DNA of 64,000 nt from Planotetraspora thailandica. Its GTDB lineage: Bacteria > Actinomycetota > Actinomycetes > Streptosporangiales > Streptosporangiaceae. Position 1 is the first letter of the stretch; each line of letters opens with the position of its first letter. Below the pieces are notes generated by a model, which did not search any database, was not told the DNA's origin, and saw only the letters and a list, made by a program, of their open reading frames with translations. The position numbers were made by a program, and so were the translations under genes. Location: assembly GCF_016863335.1 (NCBI RefSeq), contig NZ_BOOR01000005.1, positions 186,001 to 250,000 on the forward strand, in the 5' to 3' direction. Shown one piece after another: positions 26,065 through 34,024 of this stretch.

Positions 26065-26703
26065 TCATCCGTTATCGATCACCGCGCGACACGCGCTGTA
26101 GAGCGACCGGGCGACGATTTGCGGGTCGCCGAGGTAGCCGCCGACCATGGCGCCGTCCCGCAACATCACCAGCTGGTCGGCAACGCTTGAGACGTCGGTT
26201 ACGCCGCTTTCCCGAAGCATCTCCTCAAAGGCGTCCCTGAACCATCGTCGATGAGCATCCACGGCCCGCCGGACAGGATGCTCTGCGTCCGCATACTCAG
26301 CCGCGGCGTTGATGAAAGGACACCCTCGAAAACCGGGTGAACAGCTCTCAGCGCCGATTCCCTCGGCAATGAGGCGGAACACCTCCAAGACGTTGCCCGC
26401 GGCGGCTTTCCGGGCCCCCCCGACGGCACTGCGTTCCCACTGGGCGCGACGCTCGAGATACGCCACGACAAGGTCGTCCTTCGTACGAAAGTGCCGGTAG
26501 AACGTCACCTTGGTGATCCCCACCCTGGCGATGATCTTGTCTGCGCTCACCGCCCGGATTCCCTGCGCGTAGAACAGATCCGTCGCAGCCTCGATGATGC
26601 GCTCTCGCACCGACGACTTGCCGGTGTGCTCGGGGGCGGTCGCCTCGACTCCAGCCGGAAAAGCGTCTTCTGTCACGGGGTGCTGTGCCATGTGGTTCAC
26701 CAT
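26065..26703 (-). CDS. TetR/AcrR family transcriptional regulator
   Basis: The product has 212 residues with an N-terminal TetR DNA-binding domain (RERIIEAATDLFYAQGIRAVSADKIIARVGITKVTFYRHFRTKDDLVVAYL). The helical ligand domain contains GFRGCPFINAAAEYADAEHPVRRAV, typical of the TetR_C subfamily near oxidoreductases and hydrolases. It diverges from two alpha/beta hydrolase genes. A near-perfect palindrome between them (26771-26792) is its likely operator. Confidence 0.9.
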   Translation of the reverse strand: MVNHMAQHPVTEDAFPAGVEATAPEHTGKSSVRERIIEAATDLFYAQGIRAVSADKIIARVGITKVTFYRHFRTKDDLVVAYLERRAQWERSAVGGARKAAAGNVLEVFRLIAEGIGAESCSPGFRGCPFINAAAEYADAEHPVRRAVDAHRRWFRDAFEEMLRESGVTDVSSVADQLVMLRDGAMVGGYLGDPQIVARSLYSACRAVIDNG

Positions 26704-26770
26704 CTCATCCCCGGTCGACCTCTACGCCTCGTGCGCGCCTCACCCGCCCGAAGGCCTGCTACAGTCCCGT

Positions 26771-26792
26771 GTAGAGTTACTAGTAAGTCTAC
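26771..26792. promoter_or_regulatory. Palindromic TetR-type operator
   Basis: The site is a 22-bp dyad: outer arms GTAGA and TCTAC flank the palindromic centre TTACTAGTAA, with one non-pairing base on each side. It is 21 bp upstream of the hydrolase start and 68 bp from the TetR start, so one bound dimer pair could control both. Confidence 0.7.
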
Positions 26793-26812
26793 ATGCGAAC
26801 CGTGAGGGCACG

Positions 26813-27610
26813 ATGTCCGTACGAACCCCTGTCGTCTTCATCCACGGCCTCTGGATCCACTCAGCCTCCTGGCAGAACTGGGTGGATCTCTACCGAGAAG
26901 CCGGTTACGACCCGATCGCTCCGGGGTGGCCGGGCGACTCCGATACCGTCGCCAAGACTCGCGACAACCCCGCCGCCACTGGCGACAGGGGCATCGACGA
27001 CATCACCGCGAGCTACCGCCAGGTCATAGAGAACCTTGCTACCCGGCCGGTGGTCGTCGGGCACTCCTTCGGTGGTCTGATCGCCCAGAAGCTTCTCGCC
27101 GACGAGTACGCATCCGCGGGTATCGCGATCGATCCAGCCCAGATCAAGGGAGTCAAGGCCGTACCGTTCGCCCAGATCCGCTCCGGCTTCCCGGTGCTGT
27201 CCAGGCCGGGCAACAAGAAGAAGGCGGTCTCGCTCACCAAGAAGCAGTTCCGGTACGGCTTCGGCAACGCGATCACGGAAGCCGAATCGAGCGAGCTCTT
27301 CGATCGCTGGACCATCCCCGGCCCCGGCAGGCCGCTCTTCGAGGCGACCGCGGCCAACTTCAGCAAGGTCTCACCGGCGGCCGTGGACACGAAGAAAGGC
27401 GACCGCGGGCCGCTACTCATCATCGGCGGAGGCAAGGACAACACCGTCCCCGAAGTCGTCGCCGAGGCCGCGTACAAGCTCTACGCCGACTCGAGCGCCA
27501 CCACTGATTACCAGTCGTTCCCCGACCGCGGCCATTCCCTGGTCTTCGATCACGGATGGCGCGACGTCGCCGACTTCACTCTCGCCTGGCTCAAGCGGCA
27601 GGGCATCTGA
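26813..27610 (+). CDS. Alpha/beta hydrolase
   Basis: This 265-residue cytoplasmic hydrolase has the oxyanion segment VVFIHGLWIHSASWQNW, the nucleophile elbow VVVGHSFGGLIAQKLL, an acid in GGGKDNTVP and the catalytic His in FPDRGHSLVFDHGW. Homologues act as lipases/esterases on unknown substrates. GAGGG precedes the ATG at good spacing. It is expected to be repressed by the divergent TetR protein through the palindrome at 26771. Confidence 0.85.
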   Translation: MSVRTPVVFIHGLWIHSASWQNWVDLYREAGYDPIAPGWPGDSDTVAKTRDNPAATGDRGIDDITASYRQVIENLATRPVVVGHSFGGLIAQKLLADEYASAGIAIDPAQIKGVKAVPFAQIRSGFPVLSRPGNKKKAVSLTKKQFRYGFGNAITEAESSELFDRWTIPGPGRPLFEATAANFSKVSPAAVDTKKGDRGPLLIIGGGKDNTVPEVVAEAAYKLYADSSATTDYQSFPDRGHSLVFDHGWRDVADFTLAWLKRQGI

Positions 27611-27621
27611 CCATCGTTCCC

Positions 27622-27642
27622 ACATGCCGCCTTTGGCGGCAT
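27622..27642 (+). terminator. Short stem-loop between hydrolase genes
   Basis: CATGCCGCC and GGCGGCATG form a 9-bp stem with a TTT loop in the 62-bp gap. It may attenuate transcription into the second hydrolase gene. Confidence 0.4.
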
Positions 27643-27672
27643 GCCATCCCATTTCAATGGAAAGGAAATCCC

Positions 27673-28515
27673 GTGCAGTCACCATCGAAATTCTTGAAGC
27701 GCGGAAAGCGGCTTATGCTCCTGGGCTTCGCCTTAAGCCTCACGGCCGCGATCGTTCCCACCGTGACAACATCCGCATCCGCCACGACGGGCGTGAAATC
27801 CGACCACCCGAACGTCAAGCCGACCGTCGTCCTGGTTCATGGCGCGTGGGCGGACGGCTCGAGCTGGAATGGCGTGGTCAGCCGTTTGCAGCACGACGGG
27901 TACACCGTCGACGTACCGCCGAACCCGTTGCGCGGCGTTGCCGGTGACTCCGCTTACCTGGCGAGCTACCTCAAGACCGTCGCCGGGCCGATCGTGCTGG
28001 TCGGGCACTCCTACGGTGGTTTCGTCATCACCAACGCCGCTGCCGGCAACACGAACGTCAAGGCGCTCGTATACGTCAACGCCTACATTCCAGCGGCGGG
28101 TGACACCCTGAACGGACTGACCGCCCAGTTCCCAGGGAGCCAAGTCGGCCCGGACGCACTCAACTTCGTTCCATCGGCCGACGGCGTCGTCGACGCCTAC
28201 ATCAAACCCGCAATGTTCCGCAGCATCCTGGCCAACGACCTGTCGGCCGGCCGGGCCGCCGTACTCGCCGCCGACCAGCGCCCGCTCGCGGCGTCCGCGC
28301 TCACCGAGCCTTCCGGCACACCCGCCTGGGCCGGCATCCCCAGCTGGGACCTGATCGGGACCGCTGACCACGCACTTCCTGCCGCCGCGCAGGAGTTCAT
28401 GGCCAAGCGAGCCCGAGCAACCGTGACGAAGATCAACGCCTCGCACCTGTCGATGATCTCCCACCCGAACATCGTGGACGACGTGATCGAGGACGCGGCA
28501 CGCCACACCTCCTGA
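27673..28515 (+). CDS. Secreted alpha/beta hydrolase
   Basis: The precursor has 280 residues with a signal peptide (LMLLGFALSLTAAIVPTVTTSASAT) and an alpha/beta hydrolase domain: VVLVHGAWADGSSWNGVV, the nucleophile in IVLVGHSYGGFVITNAA, and a C-terminal INASHLSMISHPNIV carrying the likely catalytic His. It resembles the EstC-like family of exported esterases. The GTG at 27673 follows AAAGGAAA. It probably belongs to the TetR-controlled transcript. Confidence 0.85.
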   Translation: MQSPSKFLKRGKRLMLLGFALSLTAAIVPTVTTSASATTGVKSDHPNVKPTVVLVHGAWADGSSWNGVVSRLQHDGYTVDVPPNPLRGVAGDSAYLASYLKTVAGPIVLVGHSYGGFVITNAAAGNTNVKALVYVNAYIPAAGDTLNGLTAQFPGSQVGPDALNFVPSADGVVDAYIKPAMFRSILANDLSAGRAAVLAADQRPLAASALTEPSGTPAWAGIPSWDLIGTADHALPAAAQEFMAKRARATVTKINASHLSMISHPNIVDDVIEDAARHTS

Positions 28516-28528
28516 GACCCAAGCCGGG

Positions 28529-28561
28529 GCCGGTGTCCACCCATCAGTAGCGGACACCGGC
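28529..28561 (+). terminator. Stem-loop after secreted hydrolase gene
   Basis: GCCGGTGTCC and GGACACCGGC form a 10-bp stem around a 13-nt loop, 14 bases after the stop codon. Confidence 0.6.
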
Positions 28562-28734
28562 TCCAAAGGCGCCGAAGATGCATTGGTAACGGCCCTCGGG
28601 GACCTCGTGAAGGTCCTCCAGGAAGCCGGCCCGACAGACAACGTCGAGATCGGGCTTAAATTGACCTACCGGCCCCAGAAACGAATTGTGGAGGCTCGGG
28701 TCGATCCCCGGCCTCCACATGTGCAAAAGGTTTG

Positions 28735-28820
28735 TGTCCGAGGGGGGACTTGAACCCCCATGCCCATCACTGGGCACTAGCACCTCAAGCTAGCGCGTCT
28801 GCCTATTCCGCCACCCGGAC
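28735..28820 (-). tRNA. tRNA-Leu (GAG)
   Basis: The minus strand gives the acceptor stem GTCCGGG paired with CTCGGAC (one wobble), a D-arm with GGCGGAATAGGCAGACGC, and the anticodon stem CTAGC/GCTAG with loop TTGAGGT (anticodon GAG). A long type II variable arm follows, then the T-loop GTTCAAGTC. The length of ~86 nt fits tRNA-Leu. CCA is not encoded. Confidence 0.93.
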
Positions 28821-29038
28821 GTGGTGCCTGCACGCGAGACCGTCATCCCGCGTCGGCTGATACAGGTTAGCACTGTCCTAAGCCTGGTTCATACCGGGAA
28901 TCAAGCGGCCGGAGGCTCGCGGCAGGCCCCTGGTGATGATCCAGGGAGGCCGACGGCAGGATGGAGGCGCGAGCCGTCGCGGCCGCATGCCGTACAAGAT
29001 CGCGAGCCGGGGCCCGGCAGCGAGCGCGAGGAGGCGTA

Positions 29039-30349
29039 ATGACCCCGTTGAACAGTGAAGATGAGGTCGTCGAGCTGTGCAGCGATCTCATCAGGATCGA
29101 TTCGACGAACGCCGGTGACAACAACGGCCCCGGCGAGCGGAAGGCCGCCGAATACGTGGCGGAAAAGCTCGCCGAGGTCGGCCTGGAGCCCCGGATCTTT
29201 GAGTCGGACGCCGGACGCGCCAACGTGATCGCCCGCATCGAGGGCACCAGCCCCGAGCGAGACGCCCTGCTGCTCCACGGTCACCTGGACGTGGTGCCGT
29301 TCAACGCGGCTGACTGGCGGCATCACCCGCTGAGCGGTGAGGTCGCCGACGGCTGCGTGTGGGGGCGCGGTGCGGTCGACATGAAGGACATGGACGCCAT
29401 GATCCTCGCCGTGGCCCGGCAGCGGCTCAGCGAGGGGCGGCGCCCGCCGCGTGACATCGTGCTCGCCTTCAGCGCCGACGAGGAGGCCGGCGGCCACTAC
29501 GGCGCGCAGTGGCTGGTGGAGAAGCACCCGGAGGTGTTCGAGGGCTGCACCGAGGCCATCGGCGAGGTCGGCGGCTTCAGCGTGACCATGGACTCCAAGG
29601 ACGGCGGCAAGCGGCGGCTCTACCTGATCGAGGCCGCAGAGAAGGGCATCGCCTGGATGCGGCTGACCGCCAAGGGCAGGGCCGGCCACGGCTCGATGCT
29701 CAACGACGAGAACGCGGTCACCGAGCTCGCCGAAGCCGTCGGGCGTCTCGGCCGCTACGAGTGGCCCGTACGGCTCACGCCCACCGTCCAGGCGTTCTTC
29801 GACGAGGTCTTCGAGGTCGAGGTCAAGGCGGAGGACGCGGAGGCGGCGGTCGCCGAGCTCGGCCTGCTCGCCCGCATGATCGGCGCCACCCTGCGCAACA
29901 CGACCAACCCGACGATGCTGGAGGCGGGATACAAGGCCAACGTCATCCCGCAGGGGGCCGTGGCGCACGTGGACGGGCGGTTCCTGCCCGGCTATGAGGA
30001 CGAGTTCTTCCAGACGATCGACGAGCTGCTCGGCCCCAACGTGACCAGGGAGTTCGTCTACCACGACGTGGCGGTCGAGACCACGTTCAAGGGCCCGCTC
30101 GTCAAGGCGATGGCCGACGCGCTGCACACGGAGGACCCCGGCGCCAAGACCGTGCCGTACACGCTGAGCGGGGGCACGGACCTCAAGGCGTTCAGCCGGC
30201 TCGGCATCCAGGGGTACGGCTTCGCACCCCTGCAGCTTCCCCCGGATTTGGACTTCTCCGGGATGTTCCATGGCATCGACGAACGGGTTCCGGTGGATTC
30301 GCTCCGGTTTGGGGTTCGAGTTCTTGACCGATTCCTCGATTACTGCTGA
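29039..30349 (+). CDS. M20/M25/M40 family metallo-hydrolase
   Basis: This 436-residue zinc exopeptidase/deacylase has metal ligands in LLLHGHLDVVP (HxD), GRGAVDMKDMDA (bridging Asp), FSADEEAGGHYGA (Glu-Glu general base) and a C-terminal SGGTDLKAF/FHGIDERV (His). An inserted dimerisation domain carries GRAGHGSMLN. Members cleave N-acyl amino acids or dipeptides, and the exact substrate cannot be told. The ATG at 29039 follows GAGGAGG. Confidence 0.9.
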   Translation: MTPLNSEDEVVELCSDLIRIDSTNAGDNNGPGERKAAEYVAEKLAEVGLEPRIFESDAGRANVIARIEGTSPERDALLLHGHLDVVPFNAADWRHHPLSGEVADGCVWGRGAVDMKDMDAMILAVARQRLSEGRRPPRDIVLAFSADEEAGGHYGAQWLVEKHPEVFEGCTEAIGEVGGFSVTMDSKDGGKRRLYLIEAAEKGIAWMRLTAKGRAGHGSMLNDENAVTELAEAVGRLGRYEWPVRLTPTVQAFFDEVFEVEVKAEDAEAAVAELGLLARMIGATLRNTTNPTMLEAGYKANVIPQGAVAHVDGRFLPGYEDEFFQTIDELLGPNVTREFVYHDVAVETTFKGPLVKAMADALHTEDPGAKTVPYTLSGGTDLKAFSRLGIQGYGFAPLQLPPDLDFSGMFHGIDERVPVDSLRFGVRVLDRFLDYC

Positions 30350-30357
30350 GAAATCTG

Positions 30358-30385
30358 TTGTGATCACGTGGTGTGCGGCTACAGT
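30358..30385 (+). promoter_or_regulatory. Putative sigma-70-type promoter
   Basis: TTGTGA (30358-30363) and TACAGT (30380-30385) are separated by 16 bp upstream of the membrane-protein gene at 30444. Confidence 0.4.
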
Positions 30386-30443
30386 GACTCTGCGTTGAGG
30401 GCTGGAGTCGCACAAGGCGGACTCCACGGATTCGGGAGGCCGC

Positions 30444-31064
30444 GTGACGCGCACATCGGACAGGCAGTGGGAGGCGGTCTCGCCTGCCACCGCCCGATGT
30501 GCGTCCGCCGGCCTCCCGTCCGGCAGGGGAGGTCGGATGGCGCGGTTCGCGGCCGCCTCCCGGCTGGGTCCCCTTCTGGCCATCGGCGGGCTGATCGCCG
30601 CAGGATGGCTGCTCGGTGTGATCTTCGGTGTCTTCGGCACGGCGACGTCCGTGGCGCAGACGGCCTCAGCGCATGTCGCCGCCGGATCGGCGCTCTCCGA
30701 TCATTTCCCCACGGCGGATGCCGGCGCCTCGCACGCGGCCGGCTCCGCCGGGATCCTCGAGAGTTCCGGTGATTTCCCCACGGTGAGTGACAATGCCCCG
30801 GCGAACGCCGAGGCCATGGCGGGGCGCACCGTCGACGGGCTGACCAGCCAGTCGAAGCCTGTGCTCCCCCCGCCGTCCACCGCTGACCACGCCCCGGAAA
30901 ACCATGGGCTGGTCCCGCAGGCGGGCGGAGGATCCCTCATGTTCGGGGATGTCGCGCGGCCTGTTTTCGAGCCGCGTCTCACAAAGCTGACCGCCCCTCT
31001 GGCGGCAGTGGTTCCCCCGGTCGTCCGCACAGCGGCGGATGACCCTTCTTTCTCTCCTGACTGA
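30444..31064 (+). CDS. Membrane-anchored low-complexity protein upstream of chaplin gene
   Basis: The product has 206 residues from GTG 30444, or 175 from ATG 30537. Both starts have a GGGAGG-like ribosome site. The second would place the hydrophobic helix (LGPLLAIGGLIAAGWLLGVIFGVFG) near the N-terminus as a signal anchor. The rest is Ala/Pro/Ser-rich with two similar short units (DHFPTADAGASHAAGSAGI and GDFPTVSDNAPANAEAMAG). I do not recognise a family. Its position before the chaplin gene suggests a surface-related role. Confidence 0.55.
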   Translation: MTRTSDRQWEAVSPATARCASAGLPSGRGGRMARFAAASRLGPLLAIGGLIAAGWLLGVIFGVFGTATSVAQTASAHVAAGSALSDHFPTADAGASHAAGSAGILESSGDFPTVSDNAPANAEAMAGRTVDGLTSQSKPVLPPPSTADHAPENHGLVPQAGGGSLMFGDVARPVFEPRLTKLTAPLAAVVPPVVRTAADDPSFSPD

Positions 31065-31294
31065 TCCCGCTTTCGTGCCGGGCGCCTCTGGATGGCGCGC
31101 CGGTGCCGGGGTCTGCTCTGCCGTACGTGTGGGCCGCTCGACAGCGGCGCCTATGGACGACGGTCCGGCAGTCTCCGCGTGGGTGATGCGGATTCTCTTT
31201 ACCTCGTGACGTCCCATCCGATGGTGCCTTGGCATGGGCAAATGTCGCGAGTTGTCAGGAACACCCCCTAAATGAACCACTAGGAGCATTCATT

Positions 31295-33274
31295 ATGCGT
31301 ACGTGGGCGAAGGGTTCGGCTCCCGCGGCATTCCTGGCCGCCGGCGTCATGGCCCTCGGCAGCGGCACGGCTCACGCCGACACCTCGGGCGACGGCTCGA
31401 TCGGCGGCGGCAACCAGCTCAACCTTCCGATCACTGTGCCGATCGACATCAGCGGAAACGCCATCGCGATCGCCGGCGACGCGGACGCGTCCTCTCGCGG
31501 AGGGGCGTCCGTCACCGGCGGCAACGGCGGCGGGATCTCCGGCCGCACCTCGGGCAGCCACAGCATCCTCGGCGGCAACCAGGCCAACGTGCCGATCACC
31601 GCCCCGATCAACGCCTGTGGCAACGCGGTGTCGTTGTTCGGCAACTCGGACGCGGGCTGCAAGGGCGGGTCGGCCGTCAAGGGCTCCGGTGGGAGCGGCG
31701 CGGGCCGCAACGTCACGTCGGGTCGTTCGTCCGTCCTGGGCGGCAACCAGGTGGTCGCACCGATCACGGCGCCCGTCAACCTCTGCGGCAACTCCGTGGC
31801 GATCTTCGGTGACGCCACCGCCGGTTGCAAGGGCGGGGCCTCGGTTCAGGGCTCCGGCGGGAGCGGCGCGGGCCGCAACGTCACGTCGGGTCGTTCGTCC
31901 ATCCTGGGCGGCAACCAGATCGTGGCTCCGATCAACGCTCCGATCAACGTCTGCGGCAACTCCGTCGCCGTCCTCGGCCAGACGTTCTCCAGCTGCCGCG
32001 GCGGGTCGTCGGTCTCCGGCGGTCACGGCGGACACGGTTACGGCGGCGGCAAGTGGCACGGGAACACCGGCAAGTCCGGCCGCAACATCTCCACGGGCCG
32101 TTCCTCGGTGGGCGGCGGCAACCAGGTGGTCGCGCCGATCACCGCTCCGGTCGACGTCTGCGGCAACACCATCGGCAAGGGCAGCGCCAGCTGCGGCGGC
32201 GGCAGCACCGTCAAGTGGGTGAAGCCCCGCGGCGGCAGCGGAAGCAACGTCACCACGGGCCGTTCGTCGGTGGGCGGCGGCAACCAGGTGGTCGCGCCGA
32301 TCACCCTGCCGATCAACATCTGCGGCAACGCGGTGGGTCTCCTCGGTGACGCGTTCGCCGCCTGCCGCGGCGGCGCGACCGTGAAGGGCGGCTGGGGCCG
32401 GGGCGCCGGGTACAACGTGACGTCGGGTCGTTCGTCCATCCTGGGCGGCAACCAGATCGTGGCCCCGATCACCGCTCCGATCAACCTGTGCGGCAACGCC
32501 ATCGCCGTGCTGGGCGGCTCCAACGCCAACTGCAAGGGCGGAGCCTCGGTGCTCGGCGGCATCGGCGGCGGCTACAACGCCACTTCGGGCCGGTACGGAA
32601 TCCTCGCGGGCAACCAGATCGTGGCCCCGATCACCGCTCCGATCAACCTCTGCGGCAACGCCGTCGCGGTCCTGGGCGACGCCGCCGCGGGCTGCCTGGG
32701 CGGCGCGAACGTCGGCGGTCACGACGGCCGCTACCACCGCTGGGTCCGCCAGCACCAGACGGGGACGACGCGTGACGCGATGTCGGCGACCCCGGGCGTG
32801 CCGGTCTTGTCCGGCCTGCGTGAGGCCAACGGGGTTCCTCAGCAGATGAGCGCCGCCGCGGTCCCGACCGCTCCGGCCGTTCGCGACCTGCCGAGCATGG
32901 TGGGCCTGCCGGAGCTGCCCGGCATCCCGGCCGTTCCCGCCGCTTCCCGTTCCGCCGTCGCGCCCGCGAAGAGCGGCTCCCCCGTCTCCAAGGTCGCCGG
33001 CGCGGTGCCGAGCGGCCGCCTGGACGAGGCGGCGCGCACGCTGCCCGGCAAGAACACCGTCAGCGGTGTGACCGACACGCTCAAGGTCGACGACCTCGGC
33101 AAGACGGCCGACGTGCTCCCCCTGGACAACGTGGGCCTGATGAGCGCGGAGCAGCCCGCCGGCCTGACCGGCATGAACACCGGCTCGCTTGTCGCCCTGC
33201 TTCTCGGTGGCATGTTCGCCGCCTCGGCGACCCTGTTCGCCACCACCCGGCGCTTCCGCCTGGGTCGCAAGTGA
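31295..33274 (+). CDS. Multi-domain chaplin (eight chaplin domains) with C-terminal anchor
   Basis: The precursor has 659 residues. A signal peptide (~1-28, ending THA-like AHA) is followed by eight chaplin units at about 35-71, 89-127, 146-183, 202-239, 270-305, 324-361, 380-417 and 434-471. Each has the form GGNQxxxPITxPIxxCGNxVxxxG...C.GG. The first lacks both Cys, and the fifth is shortened. Gly/Ser-rich linkers separate the units. A ~150-residue Pro/Ala/Val linker leads to MNTG (627-630), a hydrophobic helix (SLVALLLGGMFAASATLFA) and RRFRLGRK, like a sorting signal without LAxTG. Chaplins form amyloid rodlets that make aerial hyphae hydrophobic. Confidence 0.9.
   Translation: MRTWAKGSAPAAFLAAGVMALGSGTAHADTSGDGSIGGGNQLNLPITVPIDISGNAIAIAGDADASSRGGASVTGGNGGGISGRTSGSHSILGGNQANVPITAPINACGNAVSLFGNSDAGCKGGSAVKGSGGSGAGRNVTSGRSSVLGGNQVVAPITAPVNLCGNSVAIFGDATAGCKGGASVQGSGGSGAGRNVTSGRSSILGGNQIVAPINAPINVCGNSVAVLGQTFSSCRGGSSVSGGHGGHGYGGGKWHGNTGKSGRNISTGRSSVGGGNQVVAPITAPVDVCGNTIGKGSASCGGGSTVKWVKPRGGSGSNVTTGRSSVGGGNQVVAPITLPINICGNAVGLLGDAFAACRGGATVKGGWGRGAGYNVTSGRSSILGGNQIVAPITAPINLCGNAIAVLGGSNANCKGGASVLGGIGGGYNATSGRYGILAGNQIVAPITAPINLCGNAVAVLGDAAAGCLGGANVGGHDGRYHRWVRQHQTGTTRDAMSATPGVPVLSGLREANGVPQQMSAAAVPTAPAVRDLPSMVGLPELPGIPAVPAASRSAVAPAKSGSPVSKVAGAVPSGRLDEAARTLPGKNTVSGVTDTLKVDDLGKTADVLPLDNVGLMSAEQPAGLTGMNTGSLVALLLGGMFAASATLFATTRRFRLGRK
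31397..32710 (+). repeat. Tandem DNA repeats coding for chaplin units
   Basis: Eight diverged units of ~110-200 bp repeat within the chaplin gene. The block GTCACGTCGGGTCGTTCGTC recurs nearly unchanged (for example near 31710, 31880 and 32418), followed each time by GGGCGGCAACCAG. The similarity points to duplication or gene conversion. Confidence 0.85.
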
Positions 33275-33483
33275 CACGAGCGGAAGAAAATTCCGCCTCG
33301 GACGATCGAGACACCATCAGCTTTCCGATGGCCTGTCGCCGCGACTGGCGAAGTCTGGCGGAAAGTAACGAATATCACTCGCCCTCGCCAGGATGATCTG
33401 GCGATGAGCCGGGCGCCTGCCAGGCGTCCGGCCAGGGCGACCAGGGACGCTCCCCCGGCAGCCAGGCGGTGGTGAGCACGAAT

Positions 33484-33530
33484 GCTTTGCCCGTTCCGGG
33501 GGCGCGGCCCGGGGCGGGCAAAGCGCTTTT
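33484..33530 (+). terminator. Rho-independent terminator downstream of the chaplin gene
   Basis: GCTTTGCCCG and CGGGCAAAGC form a perfect 10-bp outer stem with a GC-rich inner hairpin, followed by GCTTTT. It ends the chaplin transcript and may also face the convergent DUF5703 gene. Confidence 0.8.
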
Positions 33531-33555
33531 GGTCACTCTGATGTGCGAATATTGC

Positions 33556-33741
33556 TCACATCGTACGGACTGCGCGTATCACCTTGCGGCGTAACCGGAC
33601 GCGCCTGCTTCCGTCCGGATAAAGTCGCAGGCGGTCGAGCTCCCAGCTCCCGTGCTGGGCGTGCTCCGTGAGCGTCTGCCTCGCGAGCTCCCGCGAGGTT
33701 CCACGCGGCAGATAGATGTCCATGTAGGAGTAATCGAGCAC
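33556..33741 (-). CDS. DUF5703 family protein
   Basis: This 61-residue basic protein begins with a GTG and reads MLDYSYMDIYLPRGTSRELARQ, then WELDRLRLYPDGSRRVRLRRKVIRAVR. The pattern YxxIYLPRG...WELxRLRLYPDGxRxVxLRRK is typical of DUF5703, a short conserved actinobacterial protein of unknown function. It is divergent from topA. Confidence 0.85.
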   Translation of the reverse strand: MLDYSYMDIYLPRGTSRELARQTLTEHAQHGSWELDRLRLYPDGSRRVRLRRKVIRAVRTM

Positions 33742-34024
33742 AGCGATTAGTCTCCGAGGGGCGTGCTAGGGAACTTGAACAGCTCTATTCTGCGTCCTCG
33801 TGGATAACCGGTCCAGGCGGGTTAGATCCTCCGACAGAACCGGGTAGCCCGAGGGGGAAGGACTTGCGGCTCCAGGTACCGTCAAATCGGCTCTCTGCCC
33901 GGGCCGTACGGGAACGGTGCCGCACCGGCCGCCTGGGACCAGAGGGACGAGGGATACGCGAGGCCGGGGAACACAGACCCCGGACGCACGGGGAACGACA
34001 GCGAACAGCGAGGTAGGAAGCAGC

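Noticed and set aside
28544-28783. 79-codon minus-strand open frame with two Cys and a C-terminal FGAFGAGVRY
   Set aside because: It has no ribosome site, overlaps the tRNA-Leu gene and a terminator hairpin, and no family is recognisable; it may be a remnant but cannot be supported.
31397-32710. Possible CRISPR-like repeat array
   Set aside because: Repeats are in frame, diverged and code for chaplin units; there are no constant short repeats with unique spacers and no cas genes.
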